Assembly (NCBI GenBank): GCA_001970955.1
Contig: MPUH01000124.1
Location: 1-64,000, forward strand
Direction of reading: 5' to 3'
DNA length: 64,000 nt
DNA from: Stentor coeruleus
Taxonomy: Eukaryota; Ciliophora; Heterotrichea; Heterotrichida; Stentoridae
Shown here: positions 33,110 through 43,104 of the stretch, piece by piece
Numbering within the stretch: the stretch's first letter is position 1
Layout of the letters: each line of letters starts with the position of its first letter
Program-made: the position numbers and the translations under genes
The notes under the pieces: generated by a model
Seen by the model: only the letters and a program-made list of their open reading frames with translations
Database searches by the model: none
Told to the model about the DNA's origin: nothing

Positions 33110-34678
33110 TCACGTTTGTTTAAGCCTTTTCGCAAGGTACTCTTGCACTGCTTCTGGCCACTTATAGCATGGTGTTTTCAAATTCATAAGATTATTATAC
33201 AATGCATTAGTTGGGACTTTAACAATTTTATCTGTATAAGCACATGATGCTTTAACTGTTTGACATACTTTAAAAAAATAGCTTTTAGTAGGTTCTGTAT
33301 TGTTTTTAACTTCTTCATCAACTTCAATAGATAATTTATCTGTTTTTAAAGGTAAAGGATCAAGCTCGGCAGTTGTTGCTTCAGATTCTATACGATTAGG
33401 TATTTGAATAGAATCACTCCAAGTTTCTATAGTCAGGAACTTAGCATGTGGGGTTGCTGGGGTAGAAAAGCAGAATTTTTGTTTTTTTTTAGGATTGAAA
33501 GGATTTATTGTGCATCTTCCTTTATGCACACGGGCACATTTTACAAAATTAAAGGGAAAATTTGTATTTGCAATGATTTTGTCTTGTTGATTTATAGAGA
33601 ATATTAGAATACTCTCACATTTTTGGACTTGGTGCTTTTCTACAATTTCTTTTTTTGATGGGATTATGTATATTATATTCTCTTTGTTTTCTTTTGAGTA
33701 TAATGATTCACTTATTGAGAAATTGTTATTGACTTCTATTGAGTTTATTATACCATTTGTTGCTAAAGATTGCTCTACTTCTAGACTAATAAGATCATTT
33801 TCTTCGTTTAGGTTTTCATTTGAACTTAGGATACTATTTATTTTGCATTCTTCTGAATCTTGGGTTGATGTTTGTGTTGAGCTATTTTTAAATTTTGATC
33901 TGTTTGTACTTATGTCGATCATTTCTTTGTAGAGATCTTTGTAGTTGGATTTTTTTATTTTTGTTTCTTCGAGCTTGTTTTTTAGTTCGAAAATGCTGGA
34001 TTTATGAAAAGAAATGTCGGCTCTTAATTTCTCTGAGAGCAACCTTTCTTGTTTCAGTAAGGCTTCAAGTTTTTCATTTTTAGCTAGAGTTTCTTCAATA
34101 GCTTTTTCCTTATGGATTATCTCTATCCTTAAAATTTCTAATTTTCTAGCATCTTCCTTCTTATCTTCCAAATGCTTTTTCATTTCATAAGATAGGGCTT
34201 GCTCATTAGTCGATTCTATCTGCTTGAAGTTTTTTTTCAAAGTTTGTACATAGATTTTTAACCTTTCCCGCTCTTGTATAGCATCATCAAGGTTTTTCTC
34301 TAGACCTTCAATATAACTAATAAGTTCTTCAATTTTCAATTCTCTTTTACTTAAAGTTTCTTCGTATTCTTCAATCTGAATATCATACTGTTCTATTTTG
34401 TATTCAGCAGACTCATTAATAGTCTCAAGATTTTTTGTTGCTTCATAATAGTTTTCTGATAAGATTTGGAGTTTCCTGGCTAATTTGATCGTTTTTTTAG
34501 CTTTTTTATTATGTTCCTGAAGAAAAGAATAAAAAATTTCCTTGAGTTCTTGGGGATCTTTGTTCATTTTCATGAAGTTTGGTATGGGTGCTTGGAAATA
34601 TTTTGATAAGGATTCAATTAAATCAGTTTTTATATACTTGAGGTCAAAAGACTTGGAATATGAACTATTTACTTTCAT
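33110..34678 (-). CDS. Coiled-coil protein, 522 aa
   Basis: Residues about 60-260 form a long, nearly continuous coiled coil (IEQYDIQIEEYEETLSKREL and onward). A disordered Ser/Asn/Glu linker and a C-terminal region with scattered Cys residues follow (VKCARVHKGRCTINPF, VKASCAYTDKIVKVP). It ends in a short basic helix (YLAKRLKQT) and TGA. No known family. Probably structural; coiled-coil proteins of this kind are common in ciliate cortex and basal bodies, but there is no direct evidence. Confidence 0.8.
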   Translation of the reverse strand: MKVNSSYSKSFDLKYIKTDLIESLSKYFQAPIPNFMKMNKDPQELKEIFYSFLQEHNKKAKKTIKLARKLQILSENYYEATKNLETINESAEYKIEQYDIQIEEYEETLSKRELKIEELISYIEGLEKNLDDAIQERERLKIYVQTLKKNFKQIESTNEQALSYEMKKHLEDKKEDARKLEILRIEIIHKEKAIEETLAKNEKLEALLKQERLLSEKLRADISFHKSSIFELKNKLEETKIKKSNYKDLYKEMIDISTNRSKFKNSSTQTSTQDSEECKINSILSSNENLNEENDLISLEVEQSLATNGIINSIEVNNNFSISESLYSKENKENIIYIIPSKKEIVEKHQVQKCESILIFSINQQDKIIANTNFPFNFVKCARVHKGRCTINPFNPKKKQKFCFSTPATPHAKFLTIETWSDSIQIPNRIESEATTAELDPLPLKTDKLSIEVDEEVKNNTEPTKSYFFKVCQTVKASCAYTDKIVKVPTNALYNNLMNLKTPCYKWPEAVQEYLAKRLKQT

Positions 34679-34720
34679 TTTTAGTTTTTATCAAAAAATC
34701 TCAGCATAAGTATACCTTTA

Positions 34721-34765
34721 TTTTTATATAATATGATTTTTATATAATATGATTTTTATATAATA
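34721..34765. repeat. 16-bp tandem repeat, about 2.8 copies
   Basis: The unit TTTTTATATAATATGA is repeated at 34721-34736 and 34737-34752, then partly at 34753-34765. It lies just upstream of the coiled-coil gene, so it may overlap its promoter. Likely slippage in AT-rich DNA. Confidence 0.75.
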
Positions 34766-35099
34766 AACTCAGGATTTTTCATATTGTTTATAGGAATTCG
34801 TATCAGAATATTAAGTTTAAATTTTATACTATATTCTTTTCAAATCACCGAAAGGAATATAGTCCACGTTCGCATCATGTTTATAAGCAAATAATATAAA
34901 AATAAGTAAAGATATCAACTATATTTTCTTAATAAAATTATCATATTGTACTCGCATTAATAATTTTATCCTTAGTTCTCTAATAATCTATTTTTTTAAT
35001 TATAATATCAATATATAACTTATTGATACTTTTTTATTGTCTTATAAATCTTTCAAGAATGCAAGGAGTGAGTATTTTATAAGTTAAGTACAGCCTGCT

Positions 35100-35590
35100 A
35101 TTTTTAAGCTTGGCCATGAAATTTTTTCGTTGAAAGTATGTCCTACTTGTAAAACACTTTAGAATTTATGGACTCATCATTGTAAAGTTTATGATTATTA
35201 TATTAATAGGTTTGATCATAATTGTCCATTGTTTGATAATTTATAGAATGTATAATCATAGTCAGTCTACCTTGCTACTTATCTTCAAAGTATTGCATTC
35301 ATACTATTTAATTGTAGTTAACCATTAGAATAACTTGCTTGATCTTCCTCCAGGTAGCTTCAGTGGGAAAATAATTTTCATAATAATCTCAATTCCTATA
35401 GGGTGGAGTTTAGCAAATTTACTAGGCTATCAGGTTTACTTATATTAAAAAGCATGACTATTCACAAGCACAGGTGGAAATTTTCCAAAAATTAAAATTC
35501 TACCACTTTTTATAGCAAATGTATGGCCTTCCGAAAAAGAACAGTATAAATTTGCATAAAACAAAAACAAATGCTAGGAAATGAGATACA
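35100..35590 (+). pseudogene. Decayed DHHC palmitoyltransferase relic
   Basis: One frame from about 35118 reads SLKVCPTCKTL, stop, NLWTHHCKVYDYYINRFDHNCPLFDN. The spacing matches the DHHC zinc-finger domain exactly (C-x2-C-x9-HC-x2-C-x2-C-x4-DHHC-x5). Two cysteines are now Tyr, DHHC is DHNC and the CPW is CPL, each explained by one base change, with a stop in the x9 loop. Hydrophobic stretches downstream (KIIFIIISIPIGWSLANLL) fit a later membrane helix. This is an old, unconstrained gene copy. It shares plus-strand orientation, but not close sequence, with the broken DHHC gene at 21.8 kb. Confidence 0.7.
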
Positions 35591-35924
35591 AAAGCACATT
35601 TATTTTCTCCTATATATATTTTTTATCATATTTGTATCATAAGCATTTAAACTTCTAAAATTCTATGCTAAAAATGTTGTTTTCTATAAAATAAACACAA
35701 TAAAAAATCTATAAAATATTCAATCTTTCCAAATGAGATAATAATAATCAATAATAATCTCTAAAAAATCAATATGCTTGTTGCTTAGTAATTTCTCTAA
35801 AAGAATAAATATTAAAATTAAATACACCTCAAAGACAAAAACCATAACAAATTAATTAACACCAAATTCTCTTAAAGTCAAATAATAATTTGACCATTAT
35901 TTCTATACCATCTATCCTTAAAAT

Positions 35925-36545
35925 ATGAAAAAAGAAGTCCCAAAACTGTCAGATTTCCATTCACGCCAATCTCTGAATCCTGAATATACATATCACCGTC
36001 ATAGCGAAGAAAAAAATATGATCTACTTTCGCTGTTCTGACAAAAGATGTAATGCTCGAGTGATTTTCAACAAGCAGACATCCAGATTCACATTCAAAAG
36101 CAGTCACTTGCATCCATCCCTCCACAAACAAAACTCTAAAAAAGCTATAACAGGAAAGCAAATGGCCAAAGTCTCATCTTTTGTCAAAGGTCCAATATTA
36201 CTTTCTGAAACCAATAATGAATCTACTTTTTTAGTATCCAGTAATAGTTATACTATTCCAAATCTTTCTCAACCAGCTTTACCTCCATGCTCAATTATCA
36301 TCAAAATTTTCGAAGATGATTATAATAATGCTGAGAAGTTTTGTGAAATCATTACTAATAATTTTGTATTACCTGTTGGTTTTGTTACTCTTTATAAACA
36401 AAATGATATGAAAATTTACCCTAGAGGTATTGTGAGAAGGCCGATTATAGAAATTGAAACTAACGACTATTATAAACAGCAGGTTTTGGATATGGTTAAG
36501 AGTTTCTTGGGCCGAGTAGTGGTTGAGGTATTTCGTAAATTTTAA
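35925..36545 (+). CDS. FLYWCH-type zinc finger protein, 206 aa
   Basis: Residues about 20-66 match the FLYWCH/WRKY-GCM1-like fold: YTYHRHSEEK, then YFRCSDKRCNARV with C37 and C42, and HLHP with H61 and H63. Such fingers bind DNA and are common in MULE transposases and in host proteins derived from them. No transposase catalytic domain follows. Residues 95-206 (SIIIKIFEDDYNNAEKFCEI...) form a separate, unrecognised domain. Possibly a domesticated DNA-binding factor. No terminal repeats are seen around it. Confidence 0.75.
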   Translation: MKKEVPKLSDFHSRQSLNPEYTYHRHSEEKNMIYFRCSDKRCNARVIFNKQTSRFTFKSSHLHPSLHKQNSKKAITGKQMAKVSSFVKGPILLSETNNESTFLVSSNSYTIPNLSQPALPPCSIIIKIFEDDYNNAEKFCEIITNNFVLPVGFVTLYKQNDMKIYPRGIVRRPIIEIETNDYYKQQVLDMVKSFLGRVVVEVFRKF

Positions 36546-37106
36546 TTTAATTTTTATTGTAATGGGATGAGATAAGAAGTGTGCATTTAGATAATGGACT
36601 TATATATAGAGGATTATAGGAGGTAAAGTTGAAGATTGGATGTTGGATTTGTGGGTTTAAGTTTTTATATACAAAGTTGATGAATTGATGAGCATGTCTT
36701 AATATTTTACACATGGGTATTTTTATCATTTAAAACTTTAGTAAACATACTCTAACCTCTTACGTTTTCCGCAGATTTTGCTATATAAACTTATGATTTT
36801 ATTTCAATCTCATCAGCCAAGTTAATAATAAGCTACACCTTAAAGTAAAAATTATCTAGACAGTTTTTTTATAATCATTTTCTCTATATAAGCCCTAACT
36901 TTTCTCTTTAAACCATAGCATAATTATTTTCCATATATCTTTCCATTTAAAAGTACACTATTTCATCTCTTCTCTTTCTTCTATACCAAAAAGTTTCCTT
37001 TTAAATATACTCTTAATACCATTCGATCACTATTTACAGCCAGTATCCCTTATATAAATTGAGATCAATATTATAAGCTTACTTAGTAATTACTCTAATT
37101 AGGCTA
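36546..37106. other. AT-rich spacer, nothing recognised
   Basis: Convergent spacer between the FLYWCH gene and the second globin. Short open frames here have only AT-driven composition. No structure is supported. Confidence 0.5.
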
Positions 37107-37463
37107 TTAAGGTTTAGACACTATACAATGCCTATATCCATCTATCATGCTTAAGATGCAATTTGAATCTTCTTCACTGATTTTTGACTCATTTAAGACA
37201 ATTGTGTATATACTTACCCATTCATCAAACTCAGCAGTTGTTATTTCCATAGTTCTATGACCCTCTTTTAAAGCATCTTCAGGGTAATGACCTTCTGTGA
37301 CTAGAGTGACTTCTAAAAGACCAATAAGCATGCTTTTAACATTATCAATATCTTTATCCACAAAATGGCGAGAGAGTAATCCTGAAGATGTGACTCTTGT
37401 GTAAAAAAGATTTAAAATATTGCTCCAGAATTCTGCACCACCATATTTTTGGAAGAGATTCAT
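37107..37463 (-). CDS. Truncated (2/2) hemoglobin paralogue, 118 aa
   Basis: Same length as the globin at 14902-15258 and collinear with it from MNLF.KYGG to the end. Tyr21 (B10) in LFYTRV and proximal His69 in KEGHRTMEITTAEFDEW are both kept, while many surface residues differ. As in its paralogue, the GGP turn and distal Gln/Lys pair typical of group I are not evident. Likely a cytoplasmic heme protein. The two copies are 22 kb apart on opposite strands, so this is a dispersed, older duplication. Confidence 0.85.
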   Translation of the reverse strand: MNLFQKYGGAEFWSNILNLFYTRVTSSGLLSRHFVDKDIDNVKSMLIGLLEVTLVTEGHYPEDALKEGHRTMEITTAEFDEWVSIYTIVLNESKISEEDSNCILSMIDGYRHCIVSKP

Positions 37464-37650
37464 TTTATTATATGAAAAGAGATTAGTTTACTTTATCATG
37501 CTTTATAAAAATCATACACTTTAAATTGCCTAAAAGTTTAAATTCCCCCTAATTAATAAAACCACCAGAAGTCAATATTTTAAAATCATAATCACTTATA
37601 AACATAAAATAATCGCTATACTAAACTTCTAATATTCATTTCATTATATT

Positions 37651-38568
37651 TTAATACAATAATTTTATAGGACTAAGCGAAGGGGTTTTCAGCCCTTTAA
37701 ACCTGGAATTTAATCTCCCTTCAATTTCCCTAGCATTCACAAGCCTAGGTGTAACAGCGCGTATTGGTGACTTTAACTTTTTCTTAACTCCAATCAATTT
37801 ACTAAACCTTTCTAATGAAGATGTTTCATTATTAGTATTTCTCTGCAAAAGTTTCTGAGTTTTTATAATATTTTCATTAGGGTGTAGAATTTTCTTCAAT
37901 ATTTCAGGCAACTGAAGCTCAGAAGTTCTTACTGGAGTCAAACTTCTGATCATTTTTTGCATCCATGGATAAAAGGATAGTCTTTGTGATTCTTTTAAAT
38001 GCCTTTTATTATACAAATTCATTGAAACAAAAGCTGGGCTATCAATGGTTATGCTTATACAATGCTGAATAATACGACAATACTCATTGACAAGTATGCT
38101 TTTAGCTAATGAATCGCAAGATTCGAAAATTGCATCGTAAAACTCAGCAAAAGTCAGCCCGAGCTTTTTAGAAAAGTCGATTTCTGAGTCAAATTTCAGG
38201 TTTTTATAGGCCAGATCAGGTATTTTCAGACTTTGTGGGTGCATTTTGTATAGGGTTTCAAGGACTAATTCATGGATCTCTTTTGAGATTGCTTTTAAGG
38301 ACAATGGGTTTATTAGTTTCCATAATCTGAGTATGCAGTTGAATAATGATGGGTTTCTTTTGATTTCAAGTCTTTTGACTAATCCGGATATTGGATAGTA
38401 GTCTAAAAGGTTGCAGGATTTTCGGTATATTTTTACATTAGTTTTGTCGCTTGTGATTGGATGTTGAGGAGGAGGTATAGCTTCTCGATTAACAAGCCAT
38501 TTAGATCCTCCACGATAAGAGGAACAAGGTCGGGAAAGAATCTCAATTTCAATCAAAAGATTCTCCAT
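37651..38568 (-). CDS. Hypothetical helical protein, 305 aa
   Basis: Not recognised. Mostly alpha-helical by composition, with a conserved-looking central part (LGLTFAEFYDAIFESCDSLA, NEYCRIIQHCISITIDSPAF) and a basic C-terminus ending SLSPIKLLY. The pattern of a Leu-rich helix followed by F..F.DA.F...D resembles helical domains of ciliary proteins, but no family can be named. No signal peptide or TM segment. Confidence 0.72.
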   Translation of the reverse strand: MENLLIEIEILSRPCSSYRGGSKWLVNREAIPPPQHPITSDKTNVKIYRKSCNLLDYYPISGLVKRLEIKRNPSLFNCILRLWKLINPLSLKAISKEIHELVLETLYKMHPQSLKIPDLAYKNLKFDSEIDFSKKLGLTFAEFYDAIFESCDSLAKSILVNEYCRIIQHCISITIDSPAFVSMNLYNKRHLKESQRLSFYPWMQKMIRSLTPVRTSELQLPEILKKILHPNENIIKTQKLLQRNTNNETSSLERFSKLIGVKKKLKSPIRAVTPRLVNAREIEGRLNSRFKGLKTPSLSPIKLLY

Positions 38569-38676
38569 AAGTAGATTTAGTTTTAATATATTTAGTGTCG
38601 TTCTTAAAATGATTTAGATTCAAGTTTTGTAATTTTTAGTTGTTTAGTTTTCCTTGGCAAAAATTATTTTTTTCAT

Positions 38677-38883
38677 TTAAACCATTCCAATCAAGACATG
38701 ATTCCATAGCGATAATATATCAAAGCATATATATACTTTATAATTGTTCATCTCTTTATCTTTATAAACTAGTTTAAGCTGTTTACCATTATCAAACACT
38801 TTTCCCCTAAAAAGTTTTATTACAATAAAAATATTTAAGCCGCTTTTTTTTCTTTTTTCTTTCTTTCTAAGAGGTGAAATCAT
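38677..38883 (-). CDS. Doubtful small protein, 68 aa
   Basis: Open frame MISPLRKKEKRKK... to ...NHVLIGMV, with a basic N-terminus and GKVFDNGKQLKLVYKDKEM in the middle. Composition is more protein-like than the spacer, and it lies about 110 nt upstream of the minus-strand gene at 38568. No splice link to that gene was found. It could be a small gene, a relic or chance. Confidence 0.25.
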   Translation of the reverse strand: MISPLRKKEKRKKSGLNIFIVIKLFRGKVFDNGKQLKLVYKDKEMNNYKVYICFDILSLWNHVLIGMV

Positions 38884-40731
38884 GAAAAATTTGTCAAATT
38901 TTTAATTACGAGGATAATGAACTTGCTAATATATATATACTTTTAAGCCTATTTGAATAAAATCTTACCTAAAATAATATGGTTATAAATAAATAGCATG
39001 ATGAACAGAGTAGTGTTTGATCGCCTGATTATTTTCTAGAATTACACTGACTTTATACAAATCCCTAACTTATACTAATAAATCTTAATACACTTCAAAG
39101 CCCAAATCTACTATAGGTCTATCATATCAAAATCCATTACTTTTCACTATAACCCAGCTAAGTCAAGAATCAATTTTTTTAGCCAAGTTCGTAGGTGTAT
39201 ATATTATTAAAAGGTAAAAACTAAACAGAGTTAAGCCAATAAACTCATTTTACACATAAAATTCCACTATAGTAAAGTTTAAGGTATTATATGCAATAAC
39301 TCTGGGGTCTCTGTCTAAAGCATTATGACAGTACAAGAAACCAACAAATATTCTTAGCTAATATTAACGCTTATAGAACAAGCTTTTTCGATGATTTGGG
39401 AATTTGACTGCGGAAATGATCTAATTTTCCTCAGAGTCAAATCAAGAAAAATAAAGTCATGGTCGTCCCAAATAAAGATTATTGTTAATATTTGTCCAAC
39501 GTCTAAATACTTAGTTTTTTAATAGACAAATGTTATAATATATTTCTATAGTCTTAACTACTAATCATATTTTTAGCATAAAAATTCAGATCAAGCTGCA
39601 TGCTGGCTTACTAAAATAGAAAGGGATATGGCAAGATACTATAAAATCATCAGAAGATAAGAAAAAGCACATGATTTACGCTAAAGATCAGAAATTTGAT
39701 GTTAAGAATTTGCATTAAACTGAAGGCCACTAATAGAAAATGAAAATTCGGAAAAATATGCTATAGGAAAATATTAAAGTCAAGGTTTGAATTAGTGAAG
39801 TTTGATTGATAATAGACCTGATTTAATTATCAGATATGATTTCAAGTAGTGGATTATGGTTAATATATTATGATATGTATATTTAAGCTATATCTTTTTA
39901 TAATATTTTAGCTTATGGGTTGAATAGATGCTTTAGGCTATAGATAAAATGCTCTGTTTAAAGCGAGCTTGTGTACGATTCAAGCGTGAAATAAGCTAAA
40001 GTATGAATTTAATATATTAATTTCTGACGGCTGTAAAAACCTTATAGATTGTATAGATATCTCTTAATAAATACATTTGCCAAGTGAAATCCTTCCAGTC
40101 ACTGTCAAAACTAACAAAATCCCTTAAGTTTATTCACAAGATTTTGATTATAGGTAAAAATAATTTTTCTTACACTATAAGTTCTTTATTATTAAAGAGT
40201 TGTGAACAACCCTAAAGCATCACAGCTTAAAATTTGCCTTAACCCTATTTCAAATTTTTATAACAAATGCTAATTAATAGTCAAAAAGATATGCATAATT
40301 ATTCAAAGACATAATAATTATCATCATTATAATAAGATAATAAATATATCTTGATAACAAGCAACTATGCACATCTTTTATCACCTTAATAACCCTAAGG
40401 AAAATATTTTACAAATCCAAATTTCTTTCCACAACATAAATTGTAGGTAAATATAATTTATAACAATATGATAACAATCATATCCTTAAAATATAAATCT
40501 ATAAATTTTATGTTTTTATAAACCACACTTAATCCCAATATCTTTAAATCCTCCATTTATATCTTTCAGCTTTATTATAAAAGTCCTAAACTTTATCTTA
40601 ATAGAAAAATCCAATATAAAATTTATAAATTTTCCACTACTTCAATTTTCAAAACCAATATTCCTAATCCCAAAACCCATCTTCCAAGACAACATTTTAA
40701 AAATCCATGCTTAATTTCACCATAATTATAT
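38884..40731. other. 1.8-kb gene-poor spacer containing relics
   Basis: No intact gene. It contains the roadblock/LC7 relic described separately. A second coding-like patch at about 39585-39690 (DQAACWLTKIERDMARYYKI) has stops after it and no recognised family. The rest is AT-rich. Confidence 0.5.
39241..39514 (+). pseudogene. Decayed dynein light chain, roadblock/LC7 type
   Basis: Reading along the DNA gives the roadblock pattern in order: KV(stop)GIICNNSGVSV(stop)S, then TNKYS(stop)LILTLIEQAF, FDCGNDLIFLRVKSRK, VMVVPNKDY and IFVQRLNT followed by TAG. Human DYNLRB1 has VQGIIVVN.EGIPIK, NDLTFLRIRSKK, IMVAPDKDY and LIVIQ at these places. Three in-frame stops (39280-39282, 39315-39317, 39354-39356) and two single-base losses, in an A run near 39450 and a T run near 39485, break it. 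The stops fall where Gln or similar residues are expected, consistent with C-to-T changes. No clear start codon remains. Confidence 0.75.
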
Positions 40732-41463
40732 ATGGAAGACTCAGTCGCTTCGTAACTTTTACTTAGTCGGAAGATTTTTATTGGTGGATTGTCTCCACAG
40801 ACTACCAAAGAGTCCCTGAGAAACTATTTCAGCGCTTTCGGAGAAGTCCAAGATTGTATTTTAATGGCTGATCGAGCCACAGGACGTTCACGTTGTTTTG
40901 GTTTTATTACAATGAAAGACCCTTCTGAAATAGAAAAAGTCTTATCCCAAGACCATAATTTAGATGGTAGAAAAATCGACTGCAAACAAGCTGTACCACG
41001 TGAAGCAGCAACGAACCCTCCAGTTTTGAGCCAAGACCTTTTCAAGACCAAAAAAATGTTTGTCGGAGGCTTGCCTCAAGATGTGACTGAAGAGGCTTTT
41101 AAAGGGTTTTTTGAACAGTTTGGGGAAGTCGAAGATAGTGTTGTGATGCTGGATAGGGAAACAGGCCGGCCTAGGGGTTTTGGCTTTGTAACATTTAAGT
41201 CGGAGGACTCTGCGGACAAGGTGCTAGAAAACCATAGTAAAAACTACATCAATGGCAAGTGGGTTGAGTGCAAAAAGGCAACACCCAAACAAAACCCCCC
41301 TGCAAGCCATAGTCAAAATGCTTATGCTCCAGCTTATATGATGTATCCTTATAACACACAAGCAAATTACCCGTATTACTATGATTACCCAAGGTTCGAG
41401 TATAATCCTTTAGCTATTTTCACGCCAAACGAGGCTTATAATGATAATTCAAAGAACCTTTAA
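40732..41463 (+). CDS. RNA-binding protein with two RRMs (Musashi/DAZAP1/hnRNP A-B type), 238 aa, one intron
   Basis: Exon 1 is 40732-40751 (MEDSVAS) and exon 2 is 40767-41463; the intron at 40752-40766 is GTAACTTTTACTTAG, 15 nt. RRM1 starts KIFIGGLS and carries RNP1 as RCFGFITM. RRM2 starts KMFVGGLP and carries RGFGFVTF. The C-terminal 55 residues are Tyr/Pro/Asn-rich and disordered, ending in NPLAIFTPNEAY. Two closely spaced RRMs with this consensus fit Musashi, DAZAP1 or hnRNP A/B proteins, which bind mRNA and regulate translation or processing. First of four close same-strand genes. Confidence 0.93.
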
Positions 41464-41502
41464 TCGGTATATTTGCTTTATATTTCTGGTTAGATATAAT
41501 AA

Positions 41503-43074
41503 ATGGCATATCCTAAAAACCAATACATTCGACCTTTACTCACTGATATGTATCAATTAACCATGTGTTATGCTTATTGGAAAAACAACCACCACAACGA
41601 CTACGCGGTATTCGATGCATTTTTTAGGAAATGCCCATTTAAAGGCGAATATACAATTTTTGGAGGTGTTGGGGAAATTATAGAACTTCTCGAGAATTTT
41701 AGATTCAATGAAAGTGAAATTGCATATATAAAATCATTGATGCCTCATGCAGAAGATGAGTTTTTTAATTACTTAGCGTCTATTGATGCATCAGAACTTA
41801 AAGTATGGATGGTCCCAGATGGTACAGTTGTATTCCCCAGAATCAATTTAATTCGTGTTGAAGGTCCTTTGGCTATAGCTCAATTATGTGAAACTACTTT
41901 ATTAGTGCTTTGCAATTTCTCATCACTTATCACAACAAATGCAGCGAGGTTTAGGAAAGCTGCTGGAGCTGATAAGCATCTTTCTGAGTTTGGTTCTCGT
42001 AGAGCCCAAGGTACAGATGGGGCAATGACAGCTAGTAAATATAGTTATGTTGGGGGTTTTGATAGTACAAGCAACTTATTAGCAGGGATGATTCATAAAA
42101 TACCAACAATTGGTACACATGCTCATGCTTATGTGGTTAGTTATTCAGGACCTAGTGATTTACATAATCCACTTTTCAAAGGGGTCAATTTATATGAACT
42201 TGCAGATAAATACCGTAAGGAGTCAGGGTTAAAAACTAATGATGGGGAATTAGCAGCTTTTTCTAGTTATGCTATAGCTTATCCTGATAGATTTTTAGCT
42301 CTAGTAGACACTTATGATACTTTATCAAGTGGGGTCCCAAACTTCATTTTTACAGCTTTAGCACTTAATGAATTAGGGCATAAGGCTTATGGAATACGTT
42401 TAGACTCAGGGGATTTGGCATATTTATCTTTAGAATCCAAAAAGCTTTTTAGCAAATATGCTGAAAAGTACTCAGTGAATTTTGACCACCTAATGATTGT
42501 TGCTAGCAACGACATAAATGAGTCTGTATTAAGGTCTTTAAATGAACAAGGACATGCAATTAACGCTTTTGGTATCGGGACTAACCTAGTAACATGTCAA
42601 GCCCAACCTGCTTTAGGTATGGTATATAAACTTGTAGAAGTTCGTAATACCCCAAGGATAAAAATTTCTAATGAAAAGGACAAAGTTACTATTCCATGTC
42701 AAAAAAAAGCATTTAGACTATACGGAAATGATGGTATTGCTATATGTGATATCATGACAAGGGCAACAGATCCTGATCCTGAAGTTGGGAAGAAAATCAT
42801 GGCAAGAAGTCCACTTGATGAGAAAAAAAGGATGTTTGTCATTCCAAGCAAAGTCGAAGCTTTAAATGAATTGTTTTGGGATGGAAGACTTGTTAAACCT
42901 GTCGCAAATTTAGAAGAAAGCAGAACTCGATTGATTTCTCAGTTAAGGACTATAAGAAGTGATATTACTAGGGAAACTAATCCAACTCCTTATAAAGTAT
43001 CCTTGACTTCATCACTGTATGATTTTATGATGAACCTTTGGGAAATGGAAGTTCCAATACCTGAGTACCATTAG
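41503..43074 (+). CDS. NAPRT: Nicotinate phosphoribosyltransferase (NAPRT), 523 aa
   Basis: First step of NAD synthesis from nicotinic acid: nicotinate + PRPP + ATP to nicotinate mononucleotide. Seen: LLTDMYQLTM at 12-21, the FGSRRAQG substrate loop at 163-170, GGFDSTSN at 184-191, GTHAHAYV at 204-211 (histidine region typical of the family), RLDSGDLAYL and FGIGTNLV. Length matches eukaryotic NAPRT. The ATG is 39 nt after the previous stop and the next gene starts 30 nt after its TAG, so intergenic space is minimal. Cytosolic. Confidence 0.97.
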   Translation: MAYPKNQYIRPLLTDMYQLTMCYAYWKNNHHNDYAVFDAFFRKCPFKGEYTIFGGVGEIIELLENFRFNESEIAYIKSLMPHAEDEFFNYLASIDASELKVWMVPDGTVVFPRINLIRVEGPLAIAQLCETTLLVLCNFSSLITTNAARFRKAAGADKHLSEFGSRRAQGTDGAMTASKYSYVGGFDSTSNLLAGMIHKIPTIGTHAHAYVVSYSGPSDLHNPLFKGVNLYELADKYRKESGLKTNDGELAAFSSYAIAYPDRFLALVDTYDTLSSGVPNFIFTALALNELGHKAYGIRLDSGDLAYLSLESKKLFSKYAEKYSVNFDHLMIVASNDINESVLRSLNEQGHAINAFGIGTNLVTCQAQPALGMVYKLVEVRNTPRIKISNEKDKVTIPCQKKAFRLYGNDGIAICDIMTRATDPDPEVGKKIMARSPLDEKKRMFVIPSKVEALNELFWDGRLVKPVANLEESRTRLISQLRTIRSDITRETNPTPYKVSLTSSLYDFMMNLWEMEVPIPEYH

Positions 43075-43104
43075 ATAATAGTTTTTTTTAGTTTTTGGAA
43101 TATA

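Noticed and set aside
35925-36545. FLYWCH gene as part of an intact MULE transposon
   Set aside because: No transposase domain, terminal inverted repeats or target duplication seen nearby.
39280-39356. Reading TAA/TAG as glutamine, as in Tetrahymena, because relic stops fall at Gln-like positions
   Set aside because: Intact genes up to 822 codons use no in-frame TAA/TAG and end at them, the relics also have frame shifts, and TGA occurs in the 63.4-kb relic. C-to-T decay explains the stops.
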